DNA of 29,678 nucleotides, from assembly GCA_910586425.1 (NCBI GenBank), contig CAJUHL010000020.1, forward strand, positions 1 to 29,678, given 5' to 3'. The notes below the pieces were generated by a model, which did not search any database, had not been told where the DNA came from, and saw only the letters and a list, made by a program, of their open reading frames with translations. The position numbers were made by a program, and so were the translations under genes. Each line of letters starts with the position of its first letter. Positions within the stretch are counted from its first letter, which is position 1. This stretch comes from an uncultured Bacilli bacterium (GTDB taxonomy: Bacteria; Bacillota_I; Bacilli_A; RF39; UBA660). Below are positions 23,833-29,678 of this stretch, piece after piece.

Positions 23833-25148
23833 TGGACTTATATGGGTATTTAAAATTTGCAGAAGTAAAGAATAATGAACCACTAGCTTCAAGGATGAGG
23901 CCAAAAACTCTTGATGAGATTATTGGTCAGAAACATATAATAGGAAAAGGGAAGCTTTTATATAGAGCAATAAAAGCAGATAGTATTGGTTCAATCATTC
24001 TTTATGGTCCTCCAGGCACTGGAAAAACAACTATTGCTCAAGTAATTGCAAATACAACAAAATCAGATTTTCATCAAATCAATGCCACAACAGCCGGAAA
24101 AGAAGAAATGAAAGACATTGTCAAGAAGGCAAAAGACGAAAAGGCTATGTATGGAAAGAAAACGATTCTTTTTGTGGATGAGATTCATCGGTTTAACAAA
24201 ATGCAACAGGACTATCTTCTACCGTTTGTAGAAGATGGAACGATAACTCTTATAGGAGCTACGACGGAAAACCCATTTTTTGAAGTGAATAAGGCATTAC
24301 TATCACGATCAAGACTATTTGAACTTCAACTACTTTCAAAAGAGGATATTAAGGATCTGATTTTAAAGGCAATTAAGGATAAAGAACGAGGAATGGGAGA
24401 ATACGATGTGGCTATTGATGAGGATGCCCTTAATTTCTTAGCAGATGCATCTGCTGGAGATGCGAGGATGGCATTGAATGCCATAGAACTTGGGATTATG
24501 ACAACCGAGAAAAATGAACTTGATGGAAAGATTCGTATTACTTTAGAGGCTGCCCAGGAATGTATCCAGAAAAGAGCTGTAAAATACGATCAAAACGGAA
24601 ATGAGCATTATGATACCATCTCAGCATTTATTAAAAGCATGAGAGGTTCCGATCCAGATGCAACAGCATATTATCTTGGGAAAATGCTTTATGCAGGAGA
24701 GGATATCCGATTTATTGCCAGAAGGATTATGATATGTGCATCGGAAGATGTTGGGAATGCGGATCCTATGGCTCTTGTGCTGGCAACCAATGCAAGTCTG
24801 GCGGTGGAACGAATCGGAATGCCTGAGGCCAGAATTATTCTTTCGCAAGCTGCACTATATGTGGCAACAGCACCAAAAAGCAACTCTGCAATCAAGGCAA
24901 TTGATGCTGCAATAGCAATTTCAGAAAAAAGGATAAGTTACCCAGTTCCCGGACACTTAAAGGATTCTCATTATAAAGGTGCAAATGAGCTTGGACATAC
25001 CGGATATCAATATGTGCATGACTATCCAAATCATTATGTGAAGCAGCAGTATTTGCCGGATGAGCTAAATGAAATACGGTTTTATGAACCTTCTGGAACA
25101 GGATATGAAGTAAATATTAAAGAACATCTTGATAGAATTAATCAATAA
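23832..25148 (+). CDS. rarA: Replication-associated recombination protein A (RarA/MgsA AAA+ ATPase)
   Basis: A full-length 438-residue clamp-loader-like AAA+ ATPase that acts at stalled replication forks and on single-stranded DNA gaps. Visible parts: SRMRPKTLDEIIGQKHIIG, the typical start of the family; Walker A GPPGTGKT at 59-66; Walker B LFVDEIHRFN with D116/E117; sensor 1 GATTENPFFEVN; SRSRLFEL; sensor 2 AGDARMALN; and the C-terminal tetramerisation region with DPDATAYYLGKML and ASEDVGNADP. Nothing is missing. Its ATG shares a base with the stop codon of the radical SAM gene. Other bacteria usually carry rarA as a chromosomal single copy, so this may be an extra copy. It is terminated at 25153-25178. 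Confidence 0.96.
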   Translation: MDLYGYLKFAEVKNNEPLASRMRPKTLDEIIGQKHIIGKGKLLYRAIKADSIGSIILYGPPGTGKTTIAQVIANTTKSDFHQINATTAGKEEMKDIVKKAKDEKAMYGKKTILFVDEIHRFNKMQQDYLLPFVEDGTITLIGATTENPFFEVNKALLSRSRLFELQLLSKEDIKDLILKAIKDKERGMGEYDVAIDEDALNFLADASAGDARMALNAIELGIMTTEKNELDGKIRITLEAAQECIQKRAVKYDQNGNEHYDTISAFIKSMRGSDPDATAYYLGKMLYAGEDIRFIARRIMICASEDVGNADPMALVLATNASLAVERIGMPEARIILSQAALYVATAPKSNSAIKAIDAAIAISEKRISYPVPGHLKDSHYKGANELGHTGYQYVHDYPNHYVKQQYLPDELNEIRFYEPSGTGYEVNIKEHLDRINQ

Positions 25149-25152
25149 AAGT

Positions 25153-25178
25153 AAACACAGGTTCTCCTGTGTTTTTAT
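25153..25178 (+). terminator. Intrinsic terminator after rarA
   Basis: AAACACAGG (25153-25161), loop TTCT, and CCTGTGTTT (25166-25174) followed by TT-A-T. Confidence 0.85.
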
Positions 25179-25245
25179 CTTTTCTGTAGATTATGCATAA
25201 TATCTAAAGTGAAACCACTATTCAGAATAAAAGGGAGGAAGAAGT

Positions 25246-25410
25246 ATGAAGATTGATAAGAATATATATATCAAGCAATATGGGATAAAGGCTTATAAAG
25301 AATTTTGTAAGCAGAATCGAGTAATAACCGGAATGAACACCGGAACAAGAGTTATGAAAACAGCAAAAGTTTATTCAAGAAAACGAAAACACAAGAACAA
25401 GTGGGATTAA
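25246..25410 (+). CDS. Small basic protein, 54 aa
   Basis: ATG 25246 follows AAGGGAGGAAGAAGT and the frame ends at TAA 25408-25410. The protein begins MKIDKNIYIKQYGIKAYKEF and ends in a highly basic tail (SRKRKHKNKWD), which suggests nucleic-acid or ribosome binding. A central motif NTGTRV is present. I believe similar small basic proteins recur in Firmicute accessory DNA, but I cannot name a family. A CATAAT -10-like box stands at 25196-25201. Confidence 0.6.
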   Translation: MKIDKNIYIKQYGIKAYKEFCKQNRVITGMNTGTRVMKTAKVYSRKRKHKNKWD

Positions 25411-25432
25411 GAGGTTGGTATGGACTCTTTTT
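25409..25432 (+). terminator. Weak terminator-like hairpin after the small basic protein gene
   Basis: AAGAG (25409-25413) pairs with CTCTT (25425-25429) and a T-run follows (25428-25432). The stem is only 5 bp, so this is tentative. A second 7-bp hairpin (TATCTCG / CGAGGTA, about 25446-25469, one G-U pair) lies further on before the PP-loop gene. Confidence 0.35.
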
Positions 25433-25534
25433 GTTCTGATTGAACTATCTCGCCCTGAAGAACGAGGTATTCTCTCCGTTACTTAGATAAATTTTGTTCA
25501 TATTAATTTAAATTAGGATTACAGGAGGAAAGAT

Positions 25535-26257
25535 ATGTTTTTCAATTATAGAAAGAGGAAATCATTATTAATGTTTTCAGGTGGAAGGGATTCATATTTA
25601 GCTGCATGCAAATTAATAGAAGCTGGTTTTTGTGTGGAGATGATTACTTTTGATAATGGATGTACCCACAATTTGGAAAGAGTTAAAGATGTTGCAAATA
25701 CTATTGTTAAAAAATATGGAAAACAGAATGCGAAATATGTTGGAATATGGCCTGTTTCTTGGCAAATTTCAATATTGGATGAAACCAAGCAGTATAAAAC
25801 AATGAAAGAGTTATATTTCAAATACCCAGAGCTTAAGCTTTATGAAACGACTTGCCTTTGTTGCCGAACCGCCATGTATGTAGAAGCAATCGCATATGCG
25901 AAGGCAAAAGGTATTCCTTATATCGCAGAGGGTGCAAGAAAAAGCCAAAGTTTTTTTGTAGAGCTAGATGAAATGAAACATAATTATAGCCAATTGTGTA
26001 AAAAACATGGAATCCAGCTTATATGGCCGGTATATAGGTTAACTTCAGACACAAAAAGAAAGATTGAAATTGGAAGAAGAGGATTATTAACAAAGACATT
26101 AGAACCGCAATGCCATATTGGGAGGCATCAGAGAAAGGAGTTAACAGAAAGTGAAAGAAAAAGTTTAAATGACTTTTTTTGTTTCGAGTTAAGACCTCTT
26201 TTGGATAAAATGATAAAAGAAGATGCTAAAAGCATCAGAGCTTCAAAATGTTTATAA
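25535..26257 (+). CDS. PP-loop (ATP pyrophosphatase superfamily) protein
   Basis: A 240-residue protein. MFSGGRDS at 13-20 is the PP-loop motif SGGxDS, which binds ATP and adenylates a substrate in the N-type ATP-pyrophosphatase superfamily (QueC, ThiI, MnmA, TtcA, PAPS reductase). A cysteine cluster CLCC at 107-110 followed by RTAMY, and a later cysteine in EPQCHIGRHQ, could bind metal or carry sulfur. The pattern is between QueC and tRNA-thiolation enzymes; I cannot assign the substrate. ATG 25535 follows CAGGAGGAAAGAT. It is 21 bases from the DnaJ-like gene, and the two are likely co-transcribed. A role in nucleoside modification is possible (inference). Confidence 0.75.
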   Translation: MFFNYRKRKSLLMFSGGRDSYLAACKLIEAGFCVEMITFDNGCTHNLERVKDVANTIVKKYGKQNAKYVGIWPVSWQISILDETKQYKTMKELYFKYPELKLYETTCLCCRTAMYVEAIAYAKAKGIPYIAEGARKSQSFFVELDEMKHNYSQLCKKHGIQLIWPVYRLTSDTKRKIEIGRRGLLTKTLEPQCHIGRHQRKELTESERKSLNDFFCFELRPLLDKMIKEDAKSIRASKCL

Positions 26258-26278
26258 AGAATATGGAGGAACGAAGAT

Positions 26279-27121
26279 ATGGATCCTTATAAAACGTTAG
26301 GTGTAAAGAAAGATGCAAGCGAGGAAGAAATAAAAAAGGTATATCGAAAATTGGCAAAAGAATGCCATCCAGATACAAATCCTGGAGATAAGGACAGAGA
26401 GAAAAGGTTTAAGGAAATATCAGAAGCATATGCTATTCTATCTGATAAGGAGAAAAGAAATGGATATGATAAAAGTCAAAATATGAATACATTTACATTT
26501 TCGGATATGAATTTTTCTTCCTATGAAGATATTTTTAACTCTTATGGAAATGTGTTTTATGGAGGGAAATATAATGATATAATGAAAAATTTGTTTAAGG
26601 AATATGCAGAGAGTAAAACAAAGGGACAGGATGTAGAGATATCCTTAGAAATTGATTTTTTAGAATCAGTAAACGGATGTGAAAGAATAGTAGAAGTTAA
26701 AAGAGATGCAAACATAAAGAATATACAAGTAACAATCCCAAAAGACGTGAAAGATGGACAAAAAATAAAGATAAAAGGTATGGGTAAAGAAAGTCCGAAT
26801 GGAGGAGAAAAAGGAAATCTTATCATTCATATTAAAATAAAAAAAGATCCATATTTTAAAAGAGATGGAAATGATATCTTTGTAACAGAATATATTCCGT
26901 TCAGTACAGCTGTTTTGGGAGGAACCAGTAGAGTAAGAACTATTTCAGGAAAGGTTGTTTTAAATATCTTAAAAGGAACAAAAGCGGGAACAAAAATAAA
27001 GTTAGAAGGGAAAGGAATTAATGGAGGAAATCAGTATATAGAAATTCAAATTGATGTTCCAGCTAACATAAATTATGAACAGAAAAAAATAATAGAGGAG
27101 CTCCAAAAAAGTGGGCTTTAA
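26279..27121 (+). CDS. DnaJ-like co-chaperone without zinc finger (CbpA-type)
   Basis: A 280-residue J-protein that would stimulate the ATPase of DnaK and deliver substrates. The J domain (residues 1-65) has the essential HPD at 30-32 in ECHPDTNPG and the pattern DPYKTLGVKKDASEEEIKK. A glycine-poor, aromatic linker (FTFSDMNFSS...YGNVFYGG) follows. The zinc-finger domain of classical DnaJ is absent; the C-terminal substrate-binding domains begin QDVEISLEIDF and continue through TIPKDVKDGQKIKIKGMG. This is the CbpA-type architecture. ATG 26279 follows ATGGAGGAACGAAGAT. The dnaK at 18376 on the same segment is the natural partner, though it is not co-transcribed and no CIRCE site precedes this gene. 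Confidence 0.92.
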   Translation: MDPYKTLGVKKDASEEEIKKVYRKLAKECHPDTNPGDKDREKRFKEISEAYAILSDKEKRNGYDKSQNMNTFTFSDMNFSSYEDIFNSYGNVFYGGKYNDIMKNLFKEYAESKTKGQDVEISLEIDFLESVNGCERIVEVKRDANIKNIQVTIPKDVKDGQKIKIKGMGKESPNGGEKGNLIIHIKIKKDPYFKRDGNDIFVTEYIPFSTAVLGGTSRVRTISGKVVLNILKGTKAGTKIKLEGKGINGGNQYIEIQIDVPANINYEQKKIIEELQKSGL

Positions 27122-27155
27122 AATAAACGGGATAACGGAGGTTATCTCGTTTATT
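27122..27155 (+). terminator. Terminator-like hairpin after the DnaJ-like gene
   Basis: A 15-bp stem (27122-27136 with 27141-27155, one G-U pair) closes on GGAG. The T-tract is interrupted (TTTATTATTTA), so efficiency is uncertain. Confidence 0.7.
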
Positions 27156-27229
27156 ATTTAATCTAAAAACTTTCCATAATTTAGATAGATTTACAAATAA
27201 GATAGAGATTAAAGAAAGAAGAGGAAAAT

Positions 27230-27934
27230 ATGCCAAATTATGTAGTAAACAAAGTAACAACGAGTGGAAATTTAAAGCACTTAGATATTTATACGGATAA
27301 TAAGTTGGATTTTAACAAGTTAATTCCAATGCCTAAAGAGCTTGAAAATTCACTATACTCGATAAATAATATGAACGGTCTATTGCTGTTGTGGCAAGAA
27401 ACGAAGGAAAAGATTAAGGACGGGATCAATCCTACAAAAAATACTTTTCTTCTCAAAACGATCGCTGATGCTTATAGAAGTATATCTGGAAACGAGAGAT
27501 GTGACATAGAATCTCAATTAAAGGAAGCATCTGAACAGTTTCTAAAATTATCGGAAGATGAAAAGGAAAAAATAATGCAGGCCGGGAAAATCAGTTTGGC
27601 TAATTATGAAAAATGTGGGTATTGTGATTGGTATTCTTGGAGATGTAAGAATTGGAATACGAAATGGAATGCTATAGAAACCAAAATTATAAATGATAAT
27701 ACAATGCTATTTGAAACGGCTTGGGATACACCAGTACAAGTTATGGAAGAACTATCCAAAATTGTGCAGGGACATGAGATTGAGGTGTCATGGGCAGACC
27801 AATATGAAAACCATGTAGGAAGAGTTATCTTAAAAAACGGCTTATTGATAAAGGGTGGATATTTAGAGGCCGGTACAAAGGAGTGGATAGAAGTATCAAG
27901 AGAGATACTTGGTGGTTCTATTTATGATGAGTAA
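27230..27934 (+). CDS. YubB/Api92-like (DUF1281) mobile-element protein
   Basis: A 234-residue protein. It starts MPNYVVNKVTTSG and continues with LDFNKLIPMPKEL and later GYCDWYSWRCKNWNTKWNA, FETAWDTPVQVMEELS. This is the recognisable pattern of the YubB/Api92-like family carried by plasmids, phages and conjugative elements; a ferredoxin-like fold is described for the C-terminal domain and function is unknown. A helical insert (residues about 60-115) sits between the two halves. Start ATG 27230 follows AGAAGAGGAAAAT. A CATAAT box is at 27175-27180 and a strong terminator follows. It is one of the better mobile-element hallmarks in the window. Confidence 0.85.
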   Translation: MPNYVVNKVTTSGNLKHLDIYTDNKLDFNKLIPMPKELENSLYSINNMNGLLLLWQETKEKIKDGINPTKNTFLLKTIADAYRSISGNERCDIESQLKEASEQFLKLSEDEKEKIMQAGKISLANYEKCGYCDWYSWRCKNWNTKWNAIETKIINDNTMLFETAWDTPVQVMEELSKIVQGHEIEVSWADQYENHVGRVILKNGLLIKGGYLEAGTKEWIEVSREILGGSIYDE

Positions 27935-27970
27935 AGGGATGATGATTTTGTTAGTAAATGAGAGATAATA

Positions 27971-27997
27971 AAAAAGCACTTTAAGTGCTTTTTATTA
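27971..27997 (+). terminator. Intrinsic terminator after the YubB-like gene
   Basis: AAAAAGCACT (27971-27980), loop TTA, AGTGCTTTTT (27984-27993), then ATTA-TTT. Confidence 0.85.
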
Positions 27998-27999
27998 TT

Positions 28000-28212
28000 T
28001 TAGGATTTATCAAGGAGTATGGATGAAAATGGCTCTCATTTTTTACAGATCAACAAGGACTTTCGATAAATTTATCATAAGTATAGGATGATAGGATTTA
28101 TTCCATTCCCTGAAAATACACATCAAAATCATATTTCAAATCAGATTTCCATAATTCTATATGAAAGAAATTATATCATACTATTAAAAAAGACATAAGG
28201 AAAGAGAATGAA
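28000..28212 (+). other. Leader region upstream of RNase J
   Basis: This stretch has no supported gene. A 22-codon frame starts at ATG 28023 (TGA 28089-28091) behind AAGGAG, and could be a leader peptide or chance. No clear -35/-10 pair is found; CATACT lies at about 28169-28174, some 39 bases before the RNase J start. Confidence 0.3.
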
Positions 28213-29678
28213 ATGGAAAAATTAGAAAAAGATAAAAGAATAAAGATTATCCCACTTGGCGGATTAGAGCAGATTGGGATGAATATGACCGTATTAGAAT
28301 ATGAGAATGAGATAATCATTATAGATTGTGGAATGGCTTTTCCAGGAGATGATATGCCTGGAATCGATAAAATTATTCCAGATGTCACATATCTGAAGGA
28401 AAATAAAGAAAAATTGAAGGCTATGGTAATTACACATGGACATGAAGATCACATTGGAGCTATTCCATATTTAATCAGGGACTTAGATATTCCGATTTAT
28501 GGAACTAAATTGACGATTGAATTGATTCGAGATCGGTTAAATCGAGAAGGAATCGGAAAGGTAAAAACAAAAACGGTAAATTTCGGTGAAATTATTACAT
28601 TCTTAAATTTTAACATAGAATTTATCAAGACAAACCATTCTATCCAGGATGCGGCTGCATTATCCATTAAAACACCAGCCGGAAATATCATACATACTGG
28701 AGATTTTAAAATTGATTATACTCCTGTATTTGGAGATAGGATTAATTTAAGCCGTTTTGCGGAACTTGGGAATGAAGGAGTACTTGCGGTATTATCAGAT
28801 TCAACAAATGCCATGAAGCCTGGTTTTACAATGTCAGAACGAACCGTAGGAGAAACCTTTGATACCATTTTTGCAAAACATAGGGATAATCGGATCATTG
28901 TAGGAACTTTTTCCTCGAATGTTGACCGTGTGCAGCAGCTTTTTGATACTTCTTATAAATATAAACGAAAAGTTGCCATTGACGGAAAAAGTATGAAAAC
29001 TACAATCTCAATAGCTGCGAAACTTGGATATGTGAAAATTCCAGAAGGAACATGGGTTAATATAAATGATATCTATAAGTATCCAGATTCTGAAATTGTC
29101 GTGGTTGCGACTGGATCCCAGGGAGAATCTATGGCATCTATTTCAAGAATGAGTACCGGGTGCCATAAAAACTTGAGCATAAAACCTAATGACGTGATAG
29201 TGTTAAGTTCAACACCGATTCCTGGGAATGAAAAGGCTGTGGCAAACGTGATTAGCCGTCTAGCGGAACGTCATGCAGAGGTGATCCATCAGGATACTCA
29301 TGTATCAGGACATGCCTGTCAGGAAGAATTAAAACTTATTTATTCCCTTTTAAAGCCAAGATATGTAATTCCGCTCCATGGCGACTATAGGCAACGATAT
29401 GCTGCGAAGCAAGTAGCTGAAAAAATTGGAGTTAAAAGTGAAGATGCAATCATATTAAAAGATGGCGATGTTTTGGAGATAGGAAAGGAAAAAGCAAAGA
29501 TAAAAGGTTCTGTCCCGCATGGGAAAATTATGATTGATATGCTTGGAGCAAAGGATATTGATGGGAAAGCTCTAAAAGACAGACAGAAGCTTTCAAGCGG
29601 AGGGATTGTGATCATAAGCTTAACGATAAATACGAAAACAGGTACATGGTTTCCCAATCCAGCCGTAACATCATTTGG
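28213..29678 (+). CDS. rnj: Ribonuclease J, 5' part (runs off the right edge)
   Basis: 488 codons are visible; RNase J is usually about 550-560 residues, so only the C-terminal tail is outside. It is a metallo-beta-lactamase/beta-CASP enzyme with endo- and 5'-3' exonuclease activity on RNA. Signatures: IKIIPLGGLEQIGMNM at the start; metal-binding HGHEDH at 75-80; HTGDFK; SDSTNAMKPG; beta-CASP motif ATGSQGE; STPIPGNEKA; HVSGHACQEELKL; and PLHGDY. ATG 28213 is preceded by a modest AAGGAAAG; the ATG at 28208 is out of frame. Many Clostridia have one chromosomal copy, so a second one on an accessory element would be notable, but copy number cannot be seen from the window. Confidence 0.96.
   Translation, partial: MEKLEKDKRIKIIPLGGLEQIGMNMTVLEYENEIIIIDCGMAFPGDDMPGIDKIIPDVTYLKENKEKLKAMVITHGHEDHIGAIPYLIRDLDIPIYGTKLTIELIRDRLNREGIGKVKTKTVNFGEIITFLNFNIEFIKTNHSIQDAAALSIKTPAGNIIHTGDFKIDYTPVFGDRINLSRFAELGNEGVLAVLSDSTNAMKPGFTMSERTVGETFDTIFAKHRDNRIIVGTFSSNVDRVQQLFDTSYKYKRKVAIDGKSMKTTISIAAKLGYVKIPEGTWVNINDIYKYPDSEIVVVATGSQGESMASISRMSTGCHKNLSIKPNDVIVLSSTPIPGNEKAVANVISRLAERHAEVIHQDTHVSGHACQEELKLIYSLLKPRYVIPLHGDYRQRYAAKQVAEKIGVKSEDAIILKDGDVLEIGKEKAKIKGSVPHGKIMIDMLGAKDIDGKALKDRQKLSSGGIVIISLTINTKTGTWFPNPAVTSF

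Noticed and set aside
25246..25410. Small basic protein as a precursor peptide for the radical SAM enzyme
   Set aside because: It is downstream of rarA and a terminator, lacks a leader/core layout, and looks like a nucleic-acid-binding protein.
25411..25534. Riboswitch (for example preQ1-type) upstream of the PP-loop gene
   Set aside because: Only short hairpins are visible, and no conserved riboswitch core could be matched.
28023..28091. 22-codon ORF before RNase J as a gene
   Set aside because: It has a good ribosome binding site but no recognisable content and is short enough to arise by chance; kept only as a note in the leader region.

Overview
The window is AT-rich DNA with strong AGGAGG-type ribosome binding sites, compact intrinsic terminators, LPxTG/sortase surface proteins, and small families typical of gut Clostridia (DUF5688, DUF5662, Rpn-type PD-(D/E)XK proteins). 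I read it as a Lachnospiraceae-like Firmicute. Almost every gene is on the + strand. Plasmid- or phage-type families (YubB/Api92-like, short DnaG-type primase, AbrB-like regulator) sit beside spare copies of housekeeping-type genes (DnaK, DnaJ, RNase J, RarA). That mix suggests a large plasmid, an integrative conjugative element or another big accessory element. This is inference: no integrase, relaxase or replication initiator lies in the window.

Layout. 1-476: the end of a DUF5688 gene. 752-8476: a sortase-assembled pilus locus with a SpaA-type pilin, a class C-like sortase, a large fibro-slime/Cna-B adhesin, endonuclease V inserted in the middle, a minor pilin with an unusual LSQTG sorting signal, and two tiny membrane proteins. 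8510-13394: small and hypothetical accessory genes, including a DUF5662 protein, an AbrB-like regulator, a metallophosphoesterase, a pol-beta-type nucleotidyltransferase, and a minus-strand gene remnant. 13420-14151: a Sir2 deacylase gene broken by one in-frame TAA. 14269-17903: a transglutaminase-like protein, a short DnaG-type primase, and an overlapping pair made of an AP-endonuclease-like TIM barrel and a uracil-DNA-glycosylase-like protein. 18114-21454: a small ORF, then dnaK under a perfect CIRCE operator, then an Rpn-type nuclease gene with its own near-consensus promoter and an attenuator-like leader, flanked by two copies of the dnaK 3' end. 21439-22392 (minus): DUF4238. 22603-27121: radical SAM/SPASM protein translationally coupled to RarA, then a small basic protein, a PP-loop ATP pyrophosphatase-like protein and a zinc-finger-less DnaJ. 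27230-29678: a YubB-like protein and a 3'-truncated RNase J.

Two themes stand out. One is surface attachment (the pilus). The other is nucleic-acid and protein maintenance: endonuclease V for deaminated adenine, a UDG/AP-endonuclease-like pair for deaminated cytosine, RarA and primase for stalled replication, DnaK/DnaJ for folding, and RNase J for RNA turnover. Most genes or gene pairs end in their own hairpin terminator, and many start with a CATAAT/CATACT -10-like box, so the region is transcribed as many short units rather than one operon. The least conventional pieces are the UDG-like/AP-endonuclease-like overlap pair, the rSAM-RarA coupled pair, the hairpin between the Shine-Dalgarno and start codon of the sortase gene, and the dnaK/Rpn junction.
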